Positions 33,149 through 43,940 of a DNA stretch of 44,706 nt are shown here, in pieces; position 1 is the stretch's first letter, and every line of letters begins with the position of its first letter. The position numbers and the translations under genes were made by a program. Source of the stretch: Prochlorococcus sp. AG-469-F22 (GTDB taxonomy: Bacteria > Cyanobacteriota > Cyanobacteriia > PCC-6307 > Cyanobiaceae). Below the pieces are notes generated by a model, which saw only the letters and a list, made by a program, of their open reading frames with translations, had not been told where the DNA came from and ran no database searches. The DNA is taken from positions 1 through 44,706 of the forward strand of contig QCSC01000002.1 in NCBI GenBank assembly GCA_003211655.1. The letters run 5' to 3'.

Positions 33149-34717
33149 ATGTCAAATTTCCACAAATATTTATCTAAAAATTGGTTAGATGATCCAAAAT
33201 CTAATATTCTTTCGGGATTAGTAGTAGCTTTTGCAATGATTCCTGAAGCGATTGCTTTTTCAGGAATTGCTGGGGTTGATCCTAAAGTTGGACTTTATGG
33301 CGCATTCTGCTTATCTATAACAATTGCGATTCTTGGTGGCAGAAGGGGTATGATTACTTCCGCAACAGGATCAACAGCTCTTTTAATGACTGGGGTTGTT
33401 GCTATTGGAGAAGCTCAGGCCCCTGGAACAAATCTTGGTCTTTCCTATTTAATAGCAGCAGGATTATTAACAGGTCTTTTTCAAATACTCTGGGGATATC
33501 TAAGGCTGGCTTATCAAATGAGGTTTGTACCGACAGGTGTATTAAGCGGATTTGTAAATGCTCTTGCATTATTAATATTTCAAGCTCAATTCCTTCAACT
33601 AGGAATTGGCATTAATGAAGGGAAACTATTAGAAAACGGACTTTCAAAATATCCAACAAATAGTCAAATACCTACCGTTTGGATTCTTGTAATTTTAGGA
33701 TTAATTGTTATTTACGGATTTCCCAAAATAACAAAAATAATTCCTTCTCAATTAGTAGCAATTGTTTTACTTACTTTAATAAGTGTATTTTTTAAATTAG
33801 GTATCCCTACTGTTAGTGATTTAGGAACATTACCGAATGGATTCCCTAGTCTCTCCTTGCCATTTGGTGAATTAGCTAATGGGAAAGTACCATTCAACCT
33901 TTCAACTTTAGGTGTAATATTGCCAACATCTTTGGCAATATCCCTCGTTGGTTTAATGGAAACATTCTTAACTCAAGATATATTAGATGATGCCACAGAC
34001 ACAAGTTCCAACAAAAACAAAGAAGCAAGGGGACAAGGTATAGCTAATATAATATCCTCTTTATTTGGAGGCATGGCAGGTTGTGCGCTAGTAGGGCAAT
34101 CAGTTATGAATAATGAAAATGGAGGTAAATCTAGATTATCAACTTTAATTTCAGGATTATCCTTACTATTAATGATCATCCTTTTAAAACCATGGATAGG
34201 GGCTATACCCATGGCCGCTTTAGTAGCAATAATGATCACAATTGCAATAAGCACTGCTGATCTAACTGGTTTGAAGAATATTAGAAAGATACCAAAAAGT
34301 GACACTGCAGTAATGCTTATGACATTTGCGGTTACGATGCTTACAAAACCACATAATCTTGCCCTAGGTGTTATTGCAGGAGTTGGTTTAGCTGCAATAC
34401 TTTTTAGCAGAAAAGTTGCAAAAGTAATCACGGTTTCAAGAGTTAAAGGTAAAAACCAAATAACTTACAAAGTTGAAGGTCAGTTATTTTTTGTAAGTAA
34501 AATATATTTTTTACAAGGATTCGATATTTATGAGCATCCAAAAGATATTTTAATTGACATGTCTTTAGCTCATATTTGGGACCAGAGCGGGGTTGTTGCT
34601 TTAGATCAAATTATTAGAAAATTCAAAAATAGCGGTTCAAAAGTTGAAATTATTGGTTTAAATAAAGAAAGCTTGAACTTATTTGAAAGACTAGGAGGTC
34701 TTGAAACCTCTCACTAA
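33149..34717 (+). CDS. SulP-family anion transporter with STAS domain
   Basis: 522 aa, somewhat shorter than the usual 550-600. About 10-12 helices begin 'LSGLVVAFAMIPEAIAFSGI', a diagnostic SulP motif, followed by 'ATGSTALLMTG'. A STAS domain occupies roughly residues 430-522 ('ILIDMSLAHIWDQSGVVALD'). SulP proteins carry sulfate, bicarbonate or other anions, often with Na+ or H+; specificity cannot be told, but bicarbonate is common in cyanobacteria and sulfate would fit the methionine genes next door. It converges on metA with 6 bp between stops. Confidence 0.9.
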   Translation: MSNFHKYLSKNWLDDPKSNILSGLVVAFAMIPEAIAFSGIAGVDPKVGLYGAFCLSITIAILGGRRGMITSATGSTALLMTGVVAIGEAQAPGTNLGLSYLIAAGLLTGLFQILWGYLRLAYQMRFVPTGVLSGFVNALALLIFQAQFLQLGIGINEGKLLENGLSKYPTNSQIPTVWILVILGLIVIYGFPKITKIIPSQLVAIVLLTLISVFFKLGIPTVSDLGTLPNGFPSLSLPFGELANGKVPFNLSTLGVILPTSLAISLVGLMETFLTQDILDDATDTSSNKNKEARGQGIANIISSLFGGMAGCALVGQSVMNNENGGKSRLSTLISGLSLLLMIILLKPWIGAIPMAALVAIMITIAISTADLTGLKNIRKIPKSDTAVMLMTFAVTMLTKPHNLALGVIAGVGLAAILFSRKVAKVITVSRVKGKNQITYKVEGQLFFVSKIYFLQGFDIYEHPKDILIDMSLAHIWDQSGVVALDQIIRKFKNSGSKVEIIGLNKESLNLFERLGGLETSH

Positions 34718-34723
34718 TTAAAT

Positions 34724-35614
34724 TTAACTTAGACTAACTTGCTGATAACAAAACCATAGCCATTGCTGGAAAAGGAGATTCCGATGAGATCTCCAAGATG
34801 TATTTGAACAATTAATATCAAAATTCTCAGGAGGAGGTACATCTCCCTTTTCTTTATCTCTATTAATTTCGCTAATTATTCTATGAACTGTATATTCAGG
34901 ATGACCTAAGTGCATTAGTTGTTTTTGATCTTTAGTTTCAAATATTGTGTAACCAACATCCTTGCCATATGCAAGCAAATTCAATTTCCCTTCTTTTTGA
35001 GCTTCTTCCATTTCAAGATCTGGCAACCCTGCAAATCTACTTTGAGGACAGATAAATTCATCATCTTGCGTACCCATTAAAGGATGACCAGGGGAAAGAC
35101 TCTTTAATGGGAATACCCCGAATAATTTCTTATCAAATACTGTTTTATTAACACCAGCCAAATAAGCAAGTGCAAATCCTGCCCAACACAACCCAAGAGT
35201 GCTTGCACATAAATTTCTTGCTTCATTAGTTATAGTTACGAATTCATTCCAATATTTAACTTCTTCAAAAGCTAAATGCTCAACAGGTGCTCCTGTAATA
35301 ATTACTCCATCTAAAGGTTCTGGATCATTTGCGTCCTCCCACGTTGTATAAAGATTATTTAAATGGTTAAGATCCCATGTTTTATATGAGTGAGTTTTTA
35401 ATTTTATCCAAACTGGCTCAATTTGAAGAGGAGATAAACCAAGAGGATGTAATAAATTGAATTCGTATTGCTTACCAAGAGGCATGATATTTAAAATACC
35501 AATCCTTAATGGACGTATATCTTGTCTTTCAGCCAAATCCGGTTCAATCCAAGAAATATGATTTTTCTCAACGTCACTAATCTTGTGATAATTGCTAGGT
35601 ATTATTAAAGCCAA
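34724..35614 (-). CDS. metA: Homoserine O-acyltransferase MetA
   Basis: 296 aa, TTG start. It activates homoserine with an acyl group (succinyl or acetyl) for methionine synthesis. 'RPLRIGILNIMPLGKQYEFN' is the MetA entry; the acyl-binding Cys is in 'LGLCWAGFALAYLAG' and the catalytic His-x-x-Glu in 'MHLGHPEYTVHRI'. Because the partner gene encodes a MetY-type sulfhydrylase, acetylation is the more likely chemistry, despite the MetA family's name. It follows metY by 14 bp, so the two form an operon. Confidence 0.93.
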   Translation of the reverse strand: MALIIPSNYHKISDVEKNHISWIEPDLAERQDIRPLRIGILNIMPLGKQYEFNLLHPLGLSPLQIEPVWIKLKTHSYKTWDLNHLNNLYTTWEDANDPEPLDGVIITGAPVEHLAFEEVKYWNEFVTITNEARNLCASTLGLCWAGFALAYLAGVNKTVFDKKLFGVFPLKSLSPGHPLMGTQDDEFICPQSRFAGLPDLEMEEAQKEGKLNLLAYGKDVGYTIFETKDQKQLMHLGHPEYTVHRIISEINRDKEKGDVPPPENFDINCSNTSWRSHRNLLFQQWLWFCYQQVSLS

Positions 35615-35628
35615 AGAATCTCCATTAT

Positions 35629-36984
<1,356 letters not shown>

Positions 36985-37029
36985 TTAACTTAAAAACTTC
37001 CAAAAAATAAATATAAAGAAGATAAATCT

Positions 37030-37689
37030 TTATAAATCCTCTTTTAATGATGGATAATTTCCCCTCATAAATGATTTTAAATCTTCATTTATTTCAGATC
37101 TCAAATCTTCTGCATTATTACTGTCCACAATAGGAAAAGTTTTGTTTGCCTCAGGATTTTTTTCAATAATAGATTTCCAGCTTTTACTCACATCTTTTTT
37201 AGATTTATTAAATACATTAATGAAATCAAAAGGCTCATTGTTATTTTTAGCATCGTATTCTTCAAAAGCTTTTTCAATAATTTGTTTTCTATGAACAAAC
37301 AAATTTTTAGCCTTCAAAGTATCTGGTAATCCCATTACTGGTTGTAGCTCCTTAAGAAGTTTCAACTCCTCTTCAATCAAAAGAGTCCAAACACTTACTT
37401 GTTTTTGGGGTACGTTAGATTCACTAAAAATTTTAATTTCTTCAAGATAGAAATTCAACCATAAATAATAAGATTTCTCTTCAATAGATTTTTTAACAGA
37501 TGCTTTTTTATTTTGTATTTTAGGAAGTAACTTTTCTGCTTTTTTCAAAAATTGTCTGTCTTCTCTTTCTAGATTTATCAATCCCCATCTTTGACTATAG
37601 TCCCATAAGTCTTCATACCTTGATAAATCTTCTTGGTTCCATCCAAGAGCTTTGAGTTCATGAGAGCGATGTGATAATTCTTTATTCAA
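37030..37689 (-). CDS. Conserved-looking protein of unknown function, 219 aa
   Basis: TTG start. Soluble, helical, charged protein: 'LSHRSHELKALGWNQEDLSR', 'YEDLWDYSQRWGLINLERED', 'YYLWLNFYLEEIKIFSES', ending 'SFMRGNYPSLKEDL'. Trp-rich helices suggest a conserved core. No catalytic motif. It lies between metY (72 bp downstream) and the Rossmann-like gene (103 bp upstream) on the same strand. I do not recognise a named family. Confidence 0.7.
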   Translation of the reverse strand: MNKELSHRSHELKALGWNQEDLSRYEDLWDYSQRWGLINLEREDRQFLKKAEKLLPKIQNKKASVKKSIEEKSYYLWLNFYLEEIKIFSESNVPQKQVSVWTLLIEEELKLLKELQPVMGLPDTLKAKNLFVHRKQIIEKAFEEYDAKNNNEPFDFINVFNKSKKDVSKSWKSIIEKNPEANKTFPIVDSNNAEDLRSEINEDLKSFMRGNYPSLKEDL

Positions 37690-37792
37690 AAAAAACCTAC
37701 TTTAACTTAATAAGTCTAACTCTGAAATTAGGATAAGTAAATAATTGAAAAGAGCAACTCAATTGATTTAGATAAATTTAGTAAATATTTTA

Positions 37793-39319
37793 CTAATTAG
37801 TAAAGTATTTATTTATTATATTTATTGCTTTAACGTAGTTTGGATTTTTTTTTGAAGATAATTTTTCATATAATTTTTCATCAAAATCACTTTTATTATT
37901 ATTTGAAATTAATTTCTCATAAAATAATTTTTTATTATCAAAAATATCTATTCCTTGCAGTTTATAATTTAGTTCTAAACATAAATTAGGCTTTACAGAT
38001 TCCTGACAAAAATTAGTTATTGCATCTGAATTAATTAATACTTCATAAATATCTTTTTTTTCTTCAGCTTTTGCATTAAAGCACAAATAAATCAGATTAA
38101 TCATCGAGCAATTGTTATTTTTAATATTAAATTCCCTGTAAATTTTGGGCCAATATATTAGCGATTTCAAACCCTCAAGGCCTCCTTGACCTAAACTAAA
38201 TTTTTCACACCAATTAATAAATTCACCGACATCATTAGGACATCTATTAAGTCTTAAAAGCATATCTGATAAAACTTGTCCTGCCTGAAAATTCCTTGTT
38301 GGATTTCCCTCTATTGGCAAAGACATGCTCCCTAAAACATCAGCTTTAAGAGCATTTAGTTGAGAAAAAGTATAATCAGCTGATTCAACATATTTGTTCC
38401 AAAGATTTTCTTTAGCGATAATAATATCTTCACCATATCCAAGTTCTTTTAAGGAAAAATTTACGTTTTGAAATTTATTTTCTTTTCTAACTTTCAAAGA
38501 AACAGTAGCTGCTTGATCCAAGCACTGAGTTAATAAAACAGTATTGATTGTTGGCAACATTCCAGGCTTTTCTGAATGAAAGTTAGTAACAAACCCTGCG
38601 AATATAGAAGAAATATTTTTTATGGACTTAATGTACTGGGATTCAATATTATGAACTCCTGGTGATACTTGAATACTTGGAGATAATTGATTTAAAATTC
38701 TTGCACCAATTAGAGCTGTTAATGAGTCAGGATGACAAAAATTAGCGGTAAAACTATCTTTAGGGTTTCGTAATGCACCATGACGATGAAAGCCTGTAAA
38801 GAAAGCTATTTCAGGATATTGATCACATAAAATATATGGTTTTTCATCTTCATCATCAAAACAAAAAGAGCCCACAAGACATGCAAGAACTACATTTTCA
38901 CGATTTAAAGATTTTCTTAATTCTATGGCATAACGAATATCATTTATTATGTGATTACTATTTGAAGAGAGAATAACGATCTTACATTTTAGAAGAAGAT
39001 CTTCGAGTGTATTAGTCTTACTTTTACCCTCAAAAAAGTAATTTCCCATACCTTCAACTTTTTCTATTATTTTTTGTTCCATATTGGATAGAACATCTTT
39101 AGAAAAAGCACCTAATAAATCTCTTCCAGGTCTGGGAGCTAAAAGAATATTATTTGACTCAGAATGCATCGCACAGTTATATGCTAATGATGCTGGATAT
39201 AATCCAACACTATAGAATCCTACTTTGGAGCCTTCAATGTCTTCTAACAGTGAATAAAAAGATTCTTCGTTATTTAACTGCCTAAAAAAACTATTATTCA
39301 TTTTGTTCTTTTTATCCAT
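37793..39319 (-). CDS. Unknown protein with Rossmann-like N-terminus, 508 aa
   Basis: ATG start; an internal Met7 is an alternative. The N-terminus 'SKVGFYSVGLYPASLAYNCA' (loose GxxxxxxxA pattern) and 'NNILLAPRPGRDLLGAFSKD' recall NAD-dependent glycerol-3-phosphate dehydrogenases, and 'CKIVILSSNSNHIINDIRYA' fits a second strand-helix. The rest is helical without recognised motifs. It faces stpA across a 150-bp divergent spacer, and glycerol-3-phosphate is the acceptor in glucosylglycerol synthesis, so a link is possible but unproven. Confidence 0.7.
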   Translation of the reverse strand: MDKKNKMNNSFFRQLNNEESFYSLLEDIEGSKVGFYSVGLYPASLAYNCAMHSESNNILLAPRPGRDLLGAFSKDVLSNMEQKIIEKVEGMGNYFFEGKSKTNTLEDLLLKCKIVILSSNSNHIINDIRYAIELRKSLNRENVVLACLVGSFCFDDEDEKPYILCDQYPEIAFFTGFHRHGALRNPKDSFTANFCHPDSLTALIGARILNQLSPSIQVSPGVHNIESQYIKSIKNISSIFAGFVTNFHSEKPGMLPTINTVLLTQCLDQAATVSLKVRKENKFQNVNFSLKELGYGEDIIIAKENLWNKYVESADYTFSQLNALKADVLGSMSLPIEGNPTRNFQAGQVLSDMLLRLNRCPNDVGEFINWCEKFSLGQGGLEGLKSLIYWPKIYREFNIKNNNCSMINLIYLCFNAKAEEKKDIYEVLINSDAITNFCQESVKPNLCLELNYKLQGIDIFDNKKLFYEKLISNNNKSDFDEKLYEKLSSKKNPNYVKAINIINKYFTN

Positions 39320-39471
39320 AAATTATCTTAAGATTTTATATAAATAGCATTTTTATACATTAAACCAATTTATTGCCATCGCAAATCGTTTTAATATAAA
39401 TATTGAATTTTATATTTTCAAGTTCAAGCTTTATTATGGATTTAAAAGATAGTGAATTTTCATAATATAAA

Positions 39472-40677
39472 ATGAAAAACATTAATTTAGATTTTGAAGA
39501 AATAATAATTAATTCTAAAAATATCTTATTTATTCAAGATATAGATGGAGTATGTATTCCATTGGTAAAAGACCCAATGACTAGAAAACTGGAATCAAAA
39601 TTCATATTTGCAGTAAAAAATTTAGAAAAAGAATTTTATGTTTTAACTTGCGGAGAACATGAAGGTCCAAGAGGAGTTAACAGAATAGTTGAAAGGAGCC
39701 TAAGAAGTATTTATCAGCCAAAAGAAAAAGGTCTTTATTTAAGAGGTCTAGCTGCATGCGGGGTCGAATATCAAGATAATAACGGGAATATAAGTTTTGA
39801 GGGAGTATCAAAAGAAGAGGTCGATTTCTTAGCCAAAGTTCCTGACTTAATGAGGCCTAGCTTTGAACAAATAGTAAAGAAAATTTTTCCTAATCTCGGT
39901 CAAGAAGAAATAAATTCTCATGCTTCAAAATCGATATGTAAAACAAGGTTCTCTCCAACAATAAATTTTAATAGCCTTTTCGATTTAGTAAAAGATGATT
40001 CTAAAAAAAGAAAAATTATTCAAAAAAGCTTTGAAGATATGATGAATGAAATTATTTATAAAGCCGAAGCTCAAGGACTTAAAAACTCATTTTTTCTTCA
40101 CATATCTCCAAATCTAGGGAGCAAAGATGGCAATGAAATAATAAAACTTTCTAGTAATAATGATATTGGATCAACGGACATACAGTTACTTATTAAAGGC
40201 GCAGTAAAAGACTCCGGGGTCCTCTTTTTGTTAAATAAATTTATTTATGATACTACTGGTAAAGCTCCATTTGGTAGAAACTTTAATTTTAGAGACTCTC
40301 CTAAATCATTAAAAGAAAAAGTAAATTTCTGCAAAAAATATATTAAATCAGAAGATATGCCAACAATTATTGGGATTGGTGACACAGTTACATCCCAAAA
40401 AAATCCAAATAATAGTTATTCAAGAGGAGGAAGTGATCGATCTTTCTTAGAATTTATACAATTACTAGGAAACGAATTTGAGAGTAATAATAAAATAATT
40501 TTCGTTGATAGTAGTTCAGGAGAAGTTTATAGACCTTCTACAAAAATATCTGGTTTAGAAGGAATAAGTGATGATGATGACAACTTAAAGTTCGATATAA
40601 TTTTTCAGAATGGTCCTAAAGAATATTTAAATTGGTTTATTACATTTGCAAAAAATAGATCAAAATTAAAAACCTAA
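39472..40677 (+). CDS. stpA: Glucosylglycerol-3-phosphate phosphatase (StpA)
   Basis: 401 aa, ATG start. HAD-type phosphatase: 'LFIQDIDGVCIPLVKDPMTR' supplies the nucleophile DxDG, 'YVLTCGEHEGPRGVNRIVER' is characteristic of StpA, and 'TIIGIGDTVTSQKNPNNSYS' the metal-binding Asp of the last motif. StpA removes phosphate from glucosylglycerol phosphate, a compatible solute. The synthase GgpS is not in this window; high-light strains often lack it, so this enzyme may act on another sugar phosphate such as glucosylglycerate phosphate. Confidence 0.9.
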   Translation: MKNINLDFEEIIINSKNILFIQDIDGVCIPLVKDPMTRKLESKFIFAVKNLEKEFYVLTCGEHEGPRGVNRIVERSLRSIYQPKEKGLYLRGLAACGVEYQDNNGNISFEGVSKEEVDFLAKVPDLMRPSFEQIVKKIFPNLGQEEINSHASKSICKTRFSPTINFNSLFDLVKDDSKKRKIIQKSFEDMMNEIIYKAEAQGLKNSFFLHISPNLGSKDGNEIIKLSSNNDIGSTDIQLLIKGAVKDSGVLFLLNKFIYDTTGKAPFGRNFNFRDSPKSLKEKVNFCKKYIKSEDMPTIIGIGDTVTSQKNPNNSYSRGGSDRSFLEFIQLLGNEFESNNKIIFVDSSSGEVYRPSTKISGLEGISDDDDNLKFDIIFQNGPKEYLNWFITFAKNRSKLKT

Positions 40678-40707
40678 TATTTAATTAATATTTAATTAAT
40701 ATTTAAT
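40675..40707. repeat. 11-bp tandem repeat, three copies
   Basis: TAATATTTAAT occurs three times in exact tandem directly at the stpA stop codon and before the radical SAM gene. AT-rich and probably slippage-derived, but it lies where the next gene's promoter would be. Confidence 0.8.
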
Positions 40708-40735
40708 TATACTGAAATTAAAAACTTCCCACTTC

Positions 40736-41668
40736 ATGATAGATAGTTTTCCTTTAATAAAGAAAGAACATATTGAAACGCTCCAGATAAATATCGGCCT
40801 TAAATGTAATCAGGCTTGTAAACATTGCCATGTAAATTCAAGCCCATTACGTAGCGAAAAGATGTCTTATGAAATAATTTCACTCATTCCAAAAGTAATA
40901 GAAAAATATAAAATTAAAACTTTAGATATTACAGGGGGGGCACCAGAAATGCATCCTGAATTTAGAAATTTAATTACTACTTTAAGTGATAAAAATATTG
41001 ATATTATTGATAGATGTAATTTAACAATTTTCTTTGAAGATGGATTCGAAGACTTACCCCAGTTTCTTGCTAAGAATAAGGTAATAGTAACAGCATCACT
41101 CCCATGCTATGAAAAGGATAATGTAGAATTTCAAAGGGGTTATGGAGTCTTTGATAAAAGTATTAATGCTTTAAAAATACTTAATAATTTAGGATATGGG
41201 AAACAAAAAGATGGACTTCAATTAAATCTGGTTTATAATCCCGTAAAGCCTATTCTTCCTCCATCACAAGAAATCCTAGAAGAAGATTATAAAAGAATAC
41301 TTTTTGAAAAGTACAATATCTCATTTAATAATCTTTATACAATAACCAATATGCCAATTAATAGATACGCAGACTCTCTTAATAGAGAAAACAAACTTAA
41401 TTCATATTATAAATTACTTAAAGAAAATTTTAATAAAAATAATTTAAAAAACCTTATGTGTAAAAAAACGCTAAGTGTTAATTGGCAAGGTCAAATATAT
41501 GATTGTGACTTTAATCAGCAAATAAATTTTAAGGGAAATAAAGGACCAAAGACACTTTCTGATTTAATGAATAAATCATTTAAATTTGATTACGGAGTAG
41601 CAGTTAAGGAACATTGCTTTGCATGTACCGCTGGTGCAGGATCAAGCTGTGGAGGAACTTTAACCTAG
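40736..41668 (+). CDS. arsS: ArsS-family radical SAM protein
   Basis: 310 aa, ATG start. The radical SAM cysteine motif is CNQACKHC at about residues 29-36 (CxxxCxxC), followed by 'TLDITGGAPEMHPEFRNLIT', the SAM-binding GGxP region. The C-terminal half, with 'LNLVYNPVKPILPPSQEILE', 'CKKTLSVNWQGQIYDCDFNQ' and 'CFACTAGAGSSCGGTLT', belongs to the ArsS (DUF3641) family linked to arsenosugar synthesis in cyanobacteria. The terminal Cys set may bind a second Fe-S cluster. It overlaps fur tail to tail by 4 bp. Confidence 0.88.
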   Translation: MIDSFPLIKKEHIETLQINIGLKCNQACKHCHVNSSPLRSEKMSYEIISLIPKVIEKYKIKTLDITGGAPEMHPEFRNLITTLSDKNIDIIDRCNLTIFFEDGFEDLPQFLAKNKVIVTASLPCYEKDNVEFQRGYGVFDKSINALKILNNLGYGKQKDGLQLNLVYNPVKPILPPSQEILEEDYKRILFEKYNISFNNLYTITNMPINRYADSLNRENKLNSYYKLLKENFNKNNLKNLMCKKTLSVNWQGQIYDCDFNQQINFKGNKGPKTLSDLMNKSFKFDYGVAVKEHCFACTAGAGSSCGGTLT

Positions 41669-42126
41669 TTTCTGCTAATACAATTAGGACATATAGCTCT
41701 AACATTCAAAGAAGATTCAATAAGTTTAAAACCATAAACTTTAGCGGCGACTTTACCGGCCATCAATACTTCATCACTTTCAAATTCTTCAGTTCTTCCA
41801 CATCTAATACAAATCAAGTGATGATGATCTGCTGTTTCATTACTTAATAATTCATATCGATGACCGCCTTCACTAAGCTCTAATTCATGTAATAAACCCA
41901 TCTGAACGAGAAGTCTCAAAGTTCTATATATTGTTGCGAGGGAAACTTTAGAACTAGATTTAATTAATTTTCCATGAACCTCTTCCGCACTTAAATGATT
42001 ACCTGTTCCGATATTCTCAAATAAATTTAAAACTTTAAGTCTTTGAGGAGTCAATCTCTTCCCATCTTTATGTAAGCCATCTCCTAAAGGAGAAGTGATA
42101 ACTTGATATTGAGAAGATAAGGACAA
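41665..42126 (-). CDS. fur: Ferric uptake regulator family protein (Fur)
   Basis: 153 aa, TTG start; no other start would keep the DNA-binding domain. Winged helix at about 20-90 ('KRLTPQRLKVLNLFENIGTG', 'VSLATIYRTLRLLVQMGLLH') and a dimer domain with 'DHHHLICIRCGRTEEFESDE' and 'ICPNC', giving two CxxC pairs for structural zinc. Fur or PerR is more likely than Zur. It represses iron-uptake genes when iron is present; the TonB system at the other end of the window would be a natural target. Confidence 0.9.
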   Translation of the reverse strand: MSLSSQYQVITSPLGDGLHKDGKRLTPQRLKVLNLFENIGTGNHLSAEEVHGKLIKSSSKVSLATIYRTLRLLVQMGLLHELELSEGGHRYELLSNETADHHHLICIRCGRTEEFESDEVLMAGKVAAKVYGFKLIESSLNVRAICPNCISRN

Positions 42127-42277
42127 TTAAAAAGCTATATTTATTCTCAACAATAACTCTTGATGAGATTATATCAACTTTTAACTAATAAATATTTACT
42201 AAAGTTCCTCAAAAAGATTACATTAAAAAAATGTATATATTTAAAGTATATCTTTAACTATTGTAGAAAAGAAATTA

Positions 42278-42835
42278 ATGACACATTCTTCTAAAAGCGA
42301 ATTACCACTCAAAAACGCTTTACTATTAGTAGATATTCAGGAAAAGATTATATCCCCAATTAATAACAAAGATTCAATAATCAAAAATATTCAAAAGCTA
42401 TTAAGCGCTTACCAAATCCTGGATGAGAACATATTTGTCTCAGAACAAAACCCTCTAAAACTGGGCAAAACAATCCCAAAGTTATTACCCAAAGTAGGTT
42501 TTATTAATATTCAAAAAAGGGATTTTAGCTTAGCTACTAGTAAAGTTCTTTTTGAGGAACTTGATGATAAAAAAATTAGTAATTTGATAATTTGCGGATT
42601 TGAAACACACATTTGTATCCAACAAAGTGTCCTAGAATTTTTAAAAAAGGGATATGAAGTACTAATAATATCTGACGCTATGGGAAGCAGAAATAATTCA
42701 GATCACGAAATAGCACTACAAAGAATGCTTCATAAAGGAGCAATTATTACTACAACTGAATCAATAATTTTCGAAATTTGTAAAACCTCAGATAGAAAAG
42801 AATTTAAAGAAATTAGAAATATCATCAAAAGTTAA
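42278..42835 (+). CDS. Isochorismatase-family cysteine hydrolase
   Basis: 185 aa. Catalytic triad Asp19 (LLLVDIQEK), Lys80 (IQKRDFSLAT) and Cys113 (CGFETHICIQQS) are all present, with the cis-peptide region before the Cys. Members hydrolyse amides such as nicotinamide or carbamoyl groups, or ureidoacrylate; the substrate here is unknown. It is divergent from fur with a 150-bp gap, which might hold a shared Fur site. Cytoplasmic. Confidence 0.88.
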   Translation: MTHSSKSELPLKNALLLVDIQEKIISPINNKDSIIKNIQKLLSAYQILDENIFVSEQNPLKLGKTIPKLLPKVGFINIQKRDFSLATSKVLFEELDDKKISNLIICGFETHICIQQSVLEFLKKGYEVLIISDAMGSRNNSDHEIALQRMLHKGAIITTTESIIFEICKTSDRKEFKEIRNIIKS

Positions 42836-42908
42836 AGATAATTAAGACTGGTTTATTTTTAGAGATAATTTAAACTTTAAATATTAGTTATTTAAGAATT
42901 TATTAGAT

Positions 42909-43940
42909 ATGAAATTATTTACGGAAAACTTGTTTTTAGCAATTTCTATATTTCTTATTGGAATAATATTATCAATTATAATATCTAAAATTTCCAAGAT
43001 TATTTTTAAAAGGATTTCTAAAAGAACAAAAACAAATTTTGATGATTTTATTTTTGAAACACTTACTGGAGTTATAAGACCAATAGGTTTTCTTCTCTCA
43101 GCCTATTTCGCAATTGATTATTTTTTTACTGATGAAATAACTTTTATATCTGTAGTATTAAATATTCAAAAATTACTTATATTAATAATTATTATTAAAG
43201 CTCTAAATAAATTATTGATAAGATCTCTTACAGAATCAACAGCAAAAATTGATGACTCCTCAATTAGTTCAATGATCTCATCATTAACGCCTTTAATTAA
43301 GGCTTTTACTTGGACCATAGGATCAATATTTTTCTTACAAAATATAGGAGTACAAATGACCGCAATTTGGGCTTTGCTAAGTGCAGGTGGAATAGGAGCT
43401 GGTTTAGCATTAAAAGATCCAGTACAAGAATTTTTTGAATACATTACAATTTTGCTAGATAAACCTTTTCAGAAAGGGGAATTTATAAAGTCTGATAGCG
43501 TATTAGGAATGGTAGAAAGAGTAGGGGTAAGATCTTCAAGAATAAGAAGTATTAACGGAGAAGTAATAGTTATGAGTAACAGTGCTTTAACTAATGGGAT
43601 CATTTCAAATTATGCTCAGATGAAGAAAAGGAGACTAGTGCATAAATTAGGAGTGGTTTATGAAACTTCTCCATCCCTGATGAAAATGATTCCAAAAATA
43701 ATAGAAAAAATAATTGAAGAAACTAAAGATGCTTCTTTTGATAGATGTCATTTTACAGATTTTGGAGACTTCAGTCTTAATTTTGAACTAGTTTATTACA
43801 TCCCAACCAATAATTATTTAGCTGCTATGGAAGCACAACAAAGTATCAACTTAAGGATTATTGAAGAATTTTCTGTAAATAAAATAGAATTTGCATTCCC
43901 AACTCAAACATTAAATATTGAGAGAAACGAATCCAAATGA
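42909..43940 (+). CDS. MscS-family small-conductance mechanosensitive channel
   Basis: 343 aa. Four N-terminal helices, then the pore helix 'MTAIWALLSAGGIGAGLALK' with the Ala/Gly pattern of MscS TM3, 'DPVQEFFEYITILLDKPFQK' and the beta domain 'VERVGVRSSRIRSINGEVIV'. It opens under membrane tension to release solutes. The TM2 region is somewhat longer than in E. coli MscS (286 aa). Its last 30 bases overlap the opposite gene. Confidence 0.9.
   Translation: MKLFTENLFLAISIFLIGIILSIIISKISKIIFKRISKRTKTNFDDFIFETLTGVIRPIGFLLSAYFAIDYFFTDEITFISVVLNIQKLLILIIIIKALNKLLIRSLTESTAKIDDSSISSMISSLTPLIKAFTWTIGSIFFLQNIGVQMTAIWALLSAGGIGAGLALKDPVQEFFEYITILLDKPFQKGEFIKSDSVLGMVERVGVRSSRIRSINGEVIVMSNSALTNGIISNYAQMKKRRLVHKLGVVYETSPSLMKMIPKIIEKIIEETKDASFDRCHFTDFGDFSLNFELVYYIPTNNYLAAMEAQQSINLRIIEEFSVNKIEFAFPTQTLNIERNESK

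Noticed and set aside
33973-34431. 152-aa ORF opposite SulP
   Set aside because: Antisense of a strongly supported transporter, with no signature of its own.
41614-41847. 77-aa plus-strand ORF across the arsS-fur junction
   Set aside because: Out of frame with arsS and opposite fur, no conserved features.
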